From a virus: a stretch of 38,401 nt of DNA. The notes under the pieces are model-generated. The model had not been told where the DNA came from. It did not search any database and saw only the letters and a list, made by a program, of their open reading frames with translations. This document shows, piece by piece, positions 1 to 5,494 of this stretch; the stretch's first letter is position 1; each line of letters begins with the position of its first letter. Both the position numbers and the translations under genes were made by a program. The stretch covers positions 1-38,401 of the IMG/VR virus record IMGVR_UViG_3300019776_000579. One strand, given 5' to 3'.

Positions 1-293
1 CTAGACGAGCAACGGTCATCGAAGCCCGCGCAGAAGCGTTGAAGGCGTACCTTGAGCGATGCCTTCTGTCGGCTGGCATCAAGAAGGTAGAAGGACCCGG
101 CGTGGTGCTTTCCTTCAGGTCATCTACCGCCGTCGATGTGTATGAGCCAGGACTGATACCGGCTGAGTACATGAAGACGCCAGAACCACCACCCCCAGCG
201 CCTGACAAGCTGGCGATTGCCGCAGCGATCAAACGCGGCGAAGTCGTCCCAGGCGCGAAGCTTGATCAGAGGCAGAACTTGCAGATCAAGTGA
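1..293 (+). CDS. Gp157-family phage protein, C-terminal part (cut by window start)
   Basis: The open frame enters from the left edge (the first complete codon is at 3-5) and ends at TGA 291-293. The visible part has the long amphipathic helix and the C-terminal block typical of the Siphovirus Gp157 family: a helix ending LKAYLERC, then GIKKVEGPG, then IPAEYM, a proline run, PDKLAI and VPGAKL, ending LQIK. The matching N-terminal half lies at the other end of the window (38210-38401), which is the main evidence for a circular or permuted molecule. Gp157 proteins occur beside recombination genes in phages. Some have been linked to phage resistance, but the biochemical function is not established. 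The adjacent Erf gene fits a recombination module. Confidence 0.85.
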   Translation, partial: RRATVIEARAEALKAYLERCLLSAGIKKVEGPGVVLSFRSSTAVDVYEPGLIPAEYMKTPEPPPPAPDKLAIAAAIKRGEVVPGAKLDQRQNLQIK

Positions 294-430
294 CAGTTTT
301 ACGGGCGCTGCTAGTCCGCAACCTCCTCCCAAACCGCTCGCAAGAGCTTCTAGCAGCAGCAGCAATGCAGCACTTTTTATTCGTAACACACCAATTGAGG
401 CCCAGCCTCAGAAGGACGAACGATGAGTAA
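290..430 (+). CDS. Possible small phage protein, 46 aa
   Basis: A GTG at 290 overlaps the Gp157 stop as GTGA, the coupling pattern used throughout this genome. The frame runs to TAA 428-430, overlapping the next start (423) by 8 bases. The product would be helical (NRSQELLAAAAMQHF) with no recognisable domain. A competing reading is another frame, open from TTG 217 or TTG 262 to TGA 424-426. It encodes a proline- and serine-rich tail ending NTPIEAQPQKDER, and that ending resembles the start of the next gene (MSNTPTEA). Neither frame has a clear Shine-Dalgarno sequence, so this call is tentative. Confidence 0.3.
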   Translation: MTVLRALLVRNLLPNRSQELLAAAAMQHFLFVTHQLRPSLRRTNDE

Positions 431-1013
431 CACACCGACCGAGGCTGTGTCCTCGAATGCAGAGTTAGGCGGTATGCCATTGGGCCTTGTTGCGCGCTTG
501 AGAGCGACCCCAAACTGGCTGCGTGAGTCTTGGGGAAGCTGGAAGTATTGCGTTACTAAGTACGACAGAGCCCCGTTTGACGCCGCCGACGAGATTGAAC
601 GGCTTCGCTCAAAGCTGGACGAGATTGCAGAGATTGCTCACGACTCCAACTTGCAGCCGGGGGACCGCCTTCAGCGGATTTCAGCCAGGGCGCAAGTGAT
701 GACGCCCAATGCAGAGTTAGGCCCGCTGGTGGAGCCTGTGACACTGGACGATGTGCTGGATGCACTTAACCTGTTCAACAGGCCAAAGCCAAGCGAAGAC
801 GATGGACCGTGGGAGGGCGGGCACTTCATCCGCGTTGACTACCTGCCGGACTTCATAAACATCATTGCGGCAGCATGGTTTGCCCATGAAGCAGTGCGGG
901 TCGCAGAGCGCGAGCGGTGCGCGGCGAAATGCATGCGCCCCGCTGGCTGGCTTAGGGCAGATCAGCAGCGGCTGGTGGACGAGATTCGGGCTGCCATTTT
1001 GAGTGGGGCCTAA
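423..1013 (+). CDS. Hypothetical accessory phage protein, 196 aa, mosaic of two modules
   Basis: Starts at ATG 423. The stop TAA (1011-1013) lies inside the left core of an attC-like site, as in true integron cassettes. The protein contains two copies of the peptide NAELG (about residues 12-16 and 96-100), each encoded by a near-identical 15-base DNA block (456-470 and 708-722). The first module has a helix DEIERLRSKLDEIAEIAHD. The second begins PLVEPVTLDDVLDAL and ends with a helix carrying the AERERCAAKC motif, which is common in small accessory phage proteins. Function unknown. The two-module build suggests fusion of two former cassette genes. Confidence 0.65.
   Translation: MSNTPTEAVSSNAELGGMPLGLVARLRATPNWLRESWGSWKYCVTKYDRAPFDAADEIERLRSKLDEIAEIAHDSNLQPGDRLQRISARAQVMTPNAELGPLVEPVTLDDVLDALNLFNRPKPSEDDGPWEGGHFIRVDYLPDFINIIAAAWFAHEAVRVAERERCAAKCMRPAGWLRADQQRLVDEIRAAILSGA
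456..470 (+). repeat. attC-type right-core remnant, copy 1
   Basis: AATGCAGAGTTAGGC ends in GTTAGGC, a match to the attC right-core consensus GTTRRRY. The same block recurs at 708-722 and, as AACGCAGAGTTGGGC, at 1079-1093. No matching left core is visible upstream, so this is a remnant rather than a complete site. It is now translated as NAELG. Confidence 0.45.
708..722 (+). repeat. attC-type right-core remnant, copy 2
   Basis: AATGCAGAGTTAGGC again, ending in GTTAGGC (GTTRRRY) and read in frame as NAELG. No convincing left core or pairing arm lies upstream, so it is probably a decayed or captured boundary between two cassette modules. Confidence 0.45.
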
Positions 1014-1093
1014 CACCGCAGTTCAGCGGCGGCAGGACTGACCGCCACACAACCCGGACGGCGGATGCCGTCCGCTGCAACGCAGAGTTGGGC
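1008..1093 (+). repeat. attC-like recombination site 1 (86 bp)
   Basis: Left core GCCTAAC (1008-1014, RYYYAAC) pairs with right core GTTGGGC (1087-1093, GTTRRRY), with one wobble. Inside, the left arm GTTCAGCGG (1021-1029) matches the right arm CCGCTGCAAC (1072-1081) with a single unpaired base, the classic extrahelical base of attC sites. Two hairpins fill the centre: GGCGG/CCGCC, and CGGACGGC/GCCGTCCG (1055-1062 with 1067-1074). The stop codon of the upstream gene lies in the left core. Together these meet the structural definition of an attC site. No integron integrase is present in the window. Confidence 0.7.
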
Positions 1094-1111
1094 TTATTGC
1101 CCGGAGGAACC

Positions 1112-1381
1112 ATGAGCACAAACAAAGTGAAAACCGTGATCGAGGGGACACCTTTTGAGGCCGGTGCTGGCGTGTGGGACATGCTTGTATTGCCCTGCTT
1201 TAAAGCCGTGAAGAACCAGCCGCCGATTAGGGTCCAGCAGTTCTACTCGGGCCTGCTGTCCGCCTGCATGGGCGCGATGGTTGCAGACTTCGGGCATGAA
1301 AAGGCGGTGAGCATTCTTCGCACGCTTGCAGACTCACTCGATGGGATGCGAGACGACATGGAAGGGTCGCGGGTTCAATGA
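1112..1381 (+). CDS. Hypothetical cassette-like phage protein, 89 aa
   Basis: ATG 1112 follows a strong Shine-Dalgarno sequence (CGGAGGAACC). The gene lies exactly between two attC-like sites (right core ending at 1093, next left core from 1383), with one gene and short flanks, as expected for an integron gene cassette. The protein is mostly helical with a central stretch FYSGLLSACMGAMVADFGHEKAV. No catalytic motif or known domain is recognised. Similar short proteins occur among phage accessory genes, so it may be a regulatory or host-interaction factor; this is a guess from context. Confidence 0.65.
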   Translation: MSTNKVKTVIEGTPFEAGAGVWDMLVLPCFKAVKNQPPIRVQQFYSGLLSACMGAMVADFGHEKAVSILRTLADSLDGMRDDMEGSRVQ

Positions 1382-1382
1382 A

Positions 1383-1482
1383 GCCCAACGCAGAGTTGAC
1401 GCGCCGGTAAGGGCTGCACGGCCTTGCCGGAGCGCGACGCGGCACCCAGCCCTTGCCGGTCGCGCCGAACGATCTGTTGGGC
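1383..1482 (+). repeat. attC-like recombination site 2 (100 bp)
   Basis: Left core GCCCAAC (1383-1389) and right core GTTGGGC (1476-1482) are perfect complements. The inner arm CCGGTAAGGGCTG (1404-1416) pairs with CAGCCCTTGCCGG (1447-1459) over 13 positions with one wobble. Between core and inner arm, GTTGACGCG faces CGCGCCGAAC with one extra base, again resembling the extrahelical base of attC. The spacing after the stop of the preceding gene (TGA 1379-1381) is cassette-like. This is the best attC candidate in the window. Confidence 0.75.
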
Positions 1483-1511
1483 GGCTGGTGGACGAAGCAA
1501 AGGAAATGAGC

Positions 1512-1925
1512 ATGGGTAGATGCAAACAGCAAGAGCACTGCGCCAACCCGTCATGGTGCGGCATCACCGGACGCTGCCTGCGCGCAGAGACAACTGGACC
1601 GCTGCGAGACGACAGCATGCCAGCAGGTGCGGATGAGCGCAGGCTGCGCCGCCTCCTGGCACTGCGCGTGGGCATGCCGGGTTTGTACCTTGACGATGGC
1701 GAGGCCAGCGCGCAAGAGCACGGCATCAGCATCGACTTCATGCGCGAGCCCGTGGCCGACATTGATGCCAAGTTGCGGGCGCTGAACGTGGCGCGGCTCG
1801 AAGTGAAGCCGCTACCGCCTTACTACATCGGCGGCCCGTACCACGACGGCAGCTATGCCATGTGCGTGACGAGCACCGGCAAGGTGGTGCACCGCGAGCC
1901 GCCCAACACTGGAGTTGAACGATGA
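1512..1925 (+). CDS. Hypothetical cassette-like protein, 137 aa
   Basis: The ATG at 1512 is preferred over ATG 1506 because AGGAA (1501-1505) stands at proper distance only for 1512. The N-terminus is cysteine-rich (C at about 4, 9, 14, 20), suggesting a small metal-binding or disulfide knot. A helical centre (DERRLRRLLALRVGMPGLYLDDGEASAQEHGI is visible as two segments) and a C-terminal beta-rich tail follow, ending PPNTGVER. It lies between attC-like site 2 and the weaker candidate at 1901, so it may be the third cassette gene. The stop overlaps the next start as ATGA (1922). Function unknown. Confidence 0.6.
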   Translation: MGRCKQQEHCANPSWCGITGRCLRAETTGPLRDDSMPAGADERRLRRLLALRVGMPGLYLDDGEASAQEHGISIDFMREPVADIDAKLRALNVARLEVKPLPPYYIGGPYHDGSYAMCVTSTGKVVHREPPNTGVER

Positions 1926-1958
1926 GCAACGCGAATTCGGTCGAACGACCAGTTGGAC
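1901..1958 (+). repeat. Weak third attC-like pair of core boxes
   Basis: GCCCAAC (1901-1907) fits the left core and GTTGGAC (1952-1958) fits the right core. The cores pair with one mismatch. The inner arms are poor inverted repeats; they are closer to direct repeats, GTTGAACGA and GTCGAACGA. The right core lies inside the next gene. It may be a degenerate site or chance. Confidence 0.3.
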
Positions 1959-2260
1959 GACCCGCCAAGGTCAAGGCCTGGAAGATTTATGTCCGAGGAT
2001 GGGGCAAAGGCCCGGAGGCGGTGACGATGGCGACCACGCGGGGCCGTGCAATTGCCAGAAGCCTCGCCAGCGCGCAGGACGTGGGCTACGGGTTGAAGTG
2101 GGGCGACTTTCGAGCCGTCAGATCACCAGAGCACGACGACATGTTCATCAGGCACGGACTTTTCTCGTGGAGCTTCGACCACGCGCAGGCCGTGCTGTGC
2201 GCCGATCAGTCGGCCAACTATGATTTATGCAGCCCGTTAACGAAGTCTGCTACTGAATGA
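1922..2260 (+). CDS. Hypothetical phage protein, 112 aa
   Basis: Start ATG 1922 overlaps the previous stop (ATGA). Its own stop overlaps the next start at 2257. The sequence has a basic N-terminal part (RPVGRPAKVKAWKIYVRGWGKGPEAV) followed by helix TTRGRAIARSLASA. These features would suit a small nucleic-acid-binding protein, but no domain is recognised. A second frame (1915-2223) is also open but its sequence is low-complexity and arginine-rich, so 1922 is preferred. Confidence 0.55.
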   Translation: MSNANSVERPVGRPAKVKAWKIYVRGWGKGPEAVTMATTRGRAIARSLASAQDVGYGLKWGDFRAVRSPEHDDMFIRHGLFSWSFDHAQAVLCADQSANYDLCSPLTKSATE

Positions 2261-2559
2261 GGCAATACGCACACAAGCGATACAGCGCAGCCCAGCTTGA
2301 CGCGATGGCGGAAGGCAGGGCAGCGAAGCGAATGGAGCAGCCGGAGCGGCCAGCAATACCGGCGCGCTCTCCGGGTGTGCTTGTGCTGGATGTAAACGGG
2401 CAGCGCTTTGACTTAGAGTTGAGGCCGCATCCGAGAGACTGCCGCCGATGGCTTGCGTACCGTGACGGCAAGCCGTTTGAGAGCGGCGGGCTTGAGCGTA
2501 TCTGGCGCAAGGTTCAGGCGGAGCTAGTGCCGCTGCTTGGGGTGCGGAATCTGGCTTAG
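2257..2559 (+). CDS. Hypothetical phage protein, 100 aa
   Basis: ATGA-coupled to the previous gene, with its stop (2557-2559) overlapping the integrase stop on the other strand. The centre carries a beta-hairpin-like segment VLVLDVNGQRFDLEL followed by WLAYRDGKPFESGGLERIWRKV. No known domain is recognised. It is the last gene of the early rightward unit that begins at 35846 and crosses the window ends. Confidence 0.6.
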   Translation: MRQYAHKRYSAAQLDAMAEGRAAKRMEQPERPAIPARSPGVLVLDVNGQRFDLELRPHPRDCRRWLAYRDGKPFESGGLERIWRKVQAELVPLLGVRNLA

Positions 2560-3566
2560 AGCCGCGCTGCTATCTGCGCCTCATCCTCCCGAAAATACGT
2601 CCTGCACAATTGGCCCATGTCCCGATGCCCCAAAATCTTGGCAAGCGTGAGCGGGTCTGTCTTGCGTGCTGTGAGTGTGGCAAACGTGGCGCGGGCATCG
2701 TGAAACGTCAGGCCCGACACACCGGCTGCACGGCTGTAGCGCCTAAACAGTGTGTCGCGGGATTTTTCGGACATGGCCCAGAGTGATCCGTTTTCGCCGC
2801 CCTCACCCTGCATCGCAGCTCTGATGATCTTCGCTGCTCGCTTGTAGATCGGCACCCGGCGAGCACCTACTAGGCGCGAGGTCTTGTGTGATTCGAGCAG
2901 GATCACGCGCCGGTCAAGGTCTATGTCTGAGCGCTTCAGGCCCATGATTTCGCCCGCTCTCATGCCTGTCGTGAGCGCAATCAGGAACATATAGGCTAGC
3001 TCATGAATCGCAGAGCACGGGACTAGGCCAGTCCTGTAATGCATATGACGCAGCACGCGCCGGATGTCCTGCCACTTCCACACAGCCTCACGCGCTCGAT
3101 TCTGCCCAGGCATACGCAAGTTTGACCACGGGTTCTCACCGCACCAGCCCCACTCTTTGCGGCCAACAGTCCACACGTTGCGAAAGAGGTTGATGTCGCG
3201 TTGAACTGATCCGGGTGTGACTTCCTTCAGGCGGGCATCTCTCCAGGCCGCGAGGTCGGAGCTTTTGACCTCTGAGAACTGCATGGCCGTGAGCTTTGGA
3301 AAGTGCCGCTTCAAGGCTTCCATGCGCTTCACTTCCTGAACGCCTGACGACTTGGCCGCGCTGATTTCTAGGGCGTATCGGTCGAGCGCATCCGCAAAGG
3401 TCTTCGCCGGGTATTTGCCGCGCTGGCCCGCCCTGATTGCTGCCTCTTCGGCCTGCGCCCAATACGTCGCCTCAGCCTTTGTCGGTCGTGTCGCGCTTAC
3501 GTCCGGGTGTCCTTTGACCCGCACAATGGCTTGCCAAGTCTTGCCGCGCTTTCGGATATAGGCCAC
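2556..3566 (-). CDS. int: Tyrosine recombinase, phage integrase, 336 aa
   Basis: Catalyses site-specific integration and excision. GTG start at 3566, with GGGAG 7 bases upstream. Layout: N-terminal arm-binding region (MAYIRKRGKTWQAIV, residues 1-60), core-binding helices (60-160), catalytic domain (165-330). The catalytic set is visible: Arg203 in TTGMRAGE, a Lys near 228, His289 and Arg292 in HDARATF, His314 in LGHRDMG and Tyr324 in CRTYF. The length is normal for phage integrases. It is convergent with the early rightward genes. Phased repeats lie just upstream and are candidate arm-binding sites. It lacks the extra domain expected of integron integrases, so it is unlikely to move the attC-like sites. 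Confidence 0.95.
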   Translation of the reverse strand: MAYIRKRGKTWQAIVRVKGHPDVSATRPTKAEATYWAQAEEAAIRAGQRGKYPAKTFADALDRYALEISAAKSSGVQEVKRMEALKRHFPKLTAMQFSEVKSSDLAAWRDARLKEVTPGSVQRDINLFRNVWTVGRKEWGWCGENPWSNLRMPGQNRAREAVWKWQDIRRVLRHMHYRTGLVPCSAIHELAYMFLIALTTGMRAGEIMGLKRSDIDLDRRVILLESHKTSRLVGARRVPIYKRAAKIIRAAMQGEGGENGSLWAMSEKSRDTLFRRYSRAAGVSGLTFHDARATFATLTARKTDPLTLAKILGHRDMGQLCRTYFREDEAQIAARL

Positions 3567-3612
3567 TGTCGCTCCCTTTGTCTCTCTGCTGTCTCAGCGG
3601 GGAGGTGACGAT

Positions 3613-3694
3613 AAGCGACAAGAAGCGGTGTTAAGCGGTGTGACGCTAGGGGTTTTCAGCGGGTAAAAGCGGTGCAAAGCGGTTTAAAGCGGCG
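3613..3694 (+). repeat. Two arrays of AAGCGGTG-type repeats with exact 10-bp period
   Basis: Array 1 starts at 3613, 3623 and 3633 (AAGCGACA, AAGCGGTG, AAGCGGTG). Array 2 starts at 3657, 3667, 3677 and 3687 (CAGCGGGT, AAGCGGTG, AAGCGGTT, AAGCGGCG). Units lie exactly 10 bp apart, one helical turn, so bound proteins would stack on one face. The position 47-128 bp upstream of the integrase start suggests arm-type integrase sites or excisionase sites of attP. Self-regulation of int is another possibility. Confidence 0.7.
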
Positions 3695-3767
3695 TTATGT
3701 ATTAGCGCCCCCGGCAGGAATCAGACTTATAGCGAAAGTGTATGAACGACAGGCACTTAGAACGGCG

Positions 3768-4253
3768 ATTGTGCTTGCTGTCTCTAATTTGTCGCTGCAC
3801 AATAGAAGCTCATCGGGCCAGGACGCTATAGGCGCACCCGTCTGGTGAGGCGTCAGGACCTAACTGATGACCACCCCGGGAAAGTAGCGGGGGCTATCAG
3901 ATCAGCGGCGATGTGGATGGACACAGTGCCGGTTAGCTGCCGGATCGCTTTGGATGACACCGACAAGATCAATCGGTAAACGGAGCCAAAGAGTTACCCG
4001 ACTGACGGGGTCTAGCAGGTATCAAGCCCTGCACGCTGATCTGATGGTGAAAGGGGCGCAGCCTACCCTGCTTATTGTTGCCGACTGGCAGGCAGCAGAG
4101 CCACTATCTAGGCTGCGACAACGCGGCTGGTGCGGGTGTAAGCCCTGACAACCTCCACGGTGCAAGGCCGTGGGCCATCATCGAAGCGGCGGCGTAGATT
4201 GAAACCAGATACGCTTCAGCAGGAAGGGATAGCGCCCTGCCCGCTTCTTCGAT
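3768..4253 (+). ncRNA. Candidate structured non-coding RNA upstream of a tRNA-like element
   Basis: No credible gene lies between the integrase start and 4354. The stretch is dense in long-range complementarity. ATCAGATCAGCG (3896-3907) pairs with CGCTGATCTGAT (4034-4045), closing a domain that holds branches GCGAT/ATCGC (3908/3944), CTTTGG/CCAAAG (3948/3986), ACCGA/TCGGT (3959/3973), CCCG/CGGG (3997/4006) and GCAGG/CCTGC (4015/4028). A second domain has GCAGCCTA (4058-4065) with TAGGCTGC (4109-4116) and inner CTGCT/AGCAG. A hairpin CCACGG/CCGTGG follows (4155/4168). A third domain is CCATCATCGAAG (4175-4186) with CTTCGATGATGG (4247-4258). A possible promoter is TTGCTG (3775) and CACAAT (3798), 17 bp apart. 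I recognise no known RNA family. Confidence 0.6.
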
Positions 4254-4349
4254 GATGGTGTAGCTCAGCGGATAGAGCACGCAAGGCATTGCGTAGGCAG
4301 ACCGGCGACGGATATTGCCGATTGCGCCGGTTCAAGTCCGGCCACCATC
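4254..4349 (+). tRNA. tRNA-like element with long variable arm and abnormal anticodon arm
   Basis: A cloverleaf is clear: acceptor GATGGTG (4254-4260) pairs perfectly with CACCATC (4343-4349); U8 and A9 are in place; the D-arm is GCTC/GAGC with loop AGCGGATA; the T-arm is GCCGG/CCGGC with loop TTCAAGT. The variable arm CGGCGA/TTGCCG (4303-4308 with 4315-4320) is long. The anticodon arm instead forms ACGCAA/TTGCGT closing on GGCA (4279-4294). A 7-nt loop with U33 cannot be drawn; the alternatives are a 6-nt or 8-nt loop. No CCA is encoded. It is therefore probably not a decoding tRNA, but it could be recognised by RNase P and RNase Z. A host tRNA captured at an attachment site is an alternative. 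Confidence 0.55.
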
Positions 4350-4353
4350 TTCA

Positions 4354-4542
4354 ATGCAAAGTCAGCACACAATGAAGCAGCCAACCCGCAGAGGCCCCAA
4401 GCCCAAGAGCCCGACCGGCCAGCCGATGAAGCGCCGGGTGATCCGCATGTGTGACGCAGATTGGGCAGCGGCTAAGGCAATCGGCGATGATCGGACGCGG
4501 GAGTTGATCCGCGAAGAGGCGAAGAAGAAGGAGAGCGTATGA
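4354..4542 (+). CDS. Small basic protein, 62 aa, paralogue of the gene at 26512
   Basis: The first in-frame ATG after the tRNA-like element is 4354 (another is 4372); neither has a Shine-Dalgarno sequence. The protein has a basic Gly-Pro-Lys start (RRGPKPKSPTGQPMKRR) and a helix ending RTRELIREEA. The minus-strand gene at 26512-26796 shares this layout (GxKPKxPxGxPMK, then DRxRxLxRxEA), so the two are probably paralogues. The basic stretch suggests DNA or RNA binding. It starts only 5 bases after the tRNA-like 3' end, so processing there would leave an almost leaderless message. Confidence 0.6.
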   Translation: MQSQHTMKQPTRRGPKPKSPTGQPMKRRVIRMCDADWAAAKAIGDDRTRELIREEAKKKESV

Positions 4543-4799
4543 CGCACGAACTAGGGCCGCTGCCTGAGCACCACTACGAATGGCGAAACGGTCAGATCGG
4601 TTTCACGCCTGAGCAAATGCGCGCCTACGCACTTGCAGAGGTTGAGAAGGCCGTGAAGGCGGAGCGGGAGCGGTGCAAGCGCATCGTGCAATTCAATCAG
4701 TACCGCTGCGGGCGACACAAACACGATGATGTGACCATCGGTCATTTCAATGTCAGCATGATTTCAGAAATTGATTCAGGTGAGCCGCCAAAGGCTTAA
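4539..4799 (+). CDS. Hypothetical phage protein, 86 aa
   Basis: ATGA overlap with the gene upstream. N-terminal EHHYEWRNGQIGFTPEQMRAY is followed by a helix with the AERERCKRI motif seen in several small proteins here (also in the genes at 423 and 4804). The C-terminal half has scattered Cys and His (C49, C57 region, H60, H62). Function is unknown; it is probably an early accessory protein. Confidence 0.6.
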   Translation: MTHELGPLPEHHYEWRNGQIGFTPEQMRAYALAEVEKAVKAERERCKRIVQFNQYRCGRHKHDDVTIGHFNVSMISEIDSGEPPKA

Positions 4800-4803
4800 G
4801 CAA

Positions 4804-5124
4804 ATGACCGAACACCCCGAACCCGAACGAGTGGCCTTTGAAGCGTGGAAACGGCTTCAAGGAGGCCACTACATGAGCAGGAACAATGCACCCGGCAGCG
4901 ACTTGAGCGGATACCAGGACGCCCATACGCAAGGCCAATGGGAGGCGTGGAAATCCGCTATAGCATCAGAGCGGGAGCAGTGCGCAAGGCTGTGCGCAGA
5001 CACATCGGCAGACTACAAAAAGCACTCGCTTGATATGGGGTATCAAGAGCACCAACGGGTGACCTTTGCCGCCTACTCTCAAGCATTGGCCGACATCAGC
5101 AAGGCTATTGCTGGCTTGAAATGA
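4804..5124 (+). CDS. Hypothetical phage protein, 106 aa
   Basis: ATG 4804, four bases after the previous stop, gives a protein beginning MTEHPEPERVAFEAWKRLQ. An upstream ATG-like start (4771) would overlap the previous gene, so 4804 is preferred. The helical centre carries SEREQCARLCADTSADYKK. The first nine residues are nearly repeated at the start of the next gene, suggesting tandem duplication of the 5' end. Function unknown. Confidence 0.6.
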   Translation: MTEHPEPERVAFEAWKRLQGGHYMSRNNAPGSDLSGYQDAHTQGQWEAWKSAIASEREQCARLCADTSADYKKHSLDMGYQEHQRVTFAAYSQALADISKAIAGLK

Positions 5125-5261
5125 CCGAAAACCCCGAACCCGAGCGCCTCGCCGTAGGCTGGCCATTCCCACCCCACGGTCGCCCCGTACCACCTACCGC
5201 TGCAAAGCTAGAGCAGGATCAGCGGGAAGAGCTTGAGAAGCTGGGGGAGGCGCTGTTTTGA
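5121..5261 (+). CDS. Small phage protein, 46 aa, N-terminus duplicated from its neighbour
   Basis: ATGA overlap at 5121 and stop TGA at 5259-5261. The protein starts MTENPEPERLAVGWPFPPHG and ends in a short acidic helix QREELEKLGEALF. The first nine residues match those of the gene at 4804 with one change. The 3' end overlaps the last gene of the late leftward operon (5219) tail to tail by 43 bp. Function unknown. Confidence 0.55.
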   Translation: MTENPEPERLAVGWPFPPHGRPVPPTAAKLEQDQREELEKLGEALF

Positions 5262-5494
5262 GCCTTCCGCTCATCCCACACCCGCAAGAATTCGCGCGTG
5301 AGCCTCTCAGCGGACTCGGTGCCTTCTTTGCGCGCTACCGCTGCGATGTACTCGCGCCGCCCGTCAGTAGTCCGAAGCCTGCCCATTGTCTGCATGTGGT
5401 TGTGACGCTGTAGGCACTCAGCCCGCCACTCTGGCGAAGCGCTGGAGACTTGGCGACCGTCGATCAGGGTGACGGTGTTATCAGTGCGTGACAT
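5219..5494 (-). CDS. Hypothetical protein at the end of the lysis module, 91 aa
   Basis: Start ATG 5494 overlaps the spanin gene by 31 bp. The sequence VTLIDGRQVSSASPEWRAEC followed by RREYIAAVARKEGTESAERL is typical of a small family found beside phage lysis or terminase genes (DUF7696-like, from memory). It is soluble and helical with no catalytic motif seen. It is the last gene of the long leftward arm. Confidence 0.6.
   Translation of the reverse strand: MSRTDNTVTLIDGRQVSSASPEWRAECLQRHNHMQTMGRLRTTDGRREYIAAVARKEGTESAERLTREFLRVWDERKAQNSASPSFSSSSR

Noticed and set aside
1915-2223. Alternative frame overlapping the 1922 gene
   Set aside because: Arg- and Gln-rich low-complexity product; the 1922 frame has ATGA coupling at both ends.
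2556-3566. Integrase as an integron integrase that would act on the attC-like sites
   Set aside because: Sequence and length fit phage integrases with an N-terminal arm-binding domain; no IntI-specific insertion was recognised.
3954-4148. Open frame of 64 codons in the structured region
   Set aside because: No ribosome site, composition unlike a protein, and it lies across paired RNA helices.
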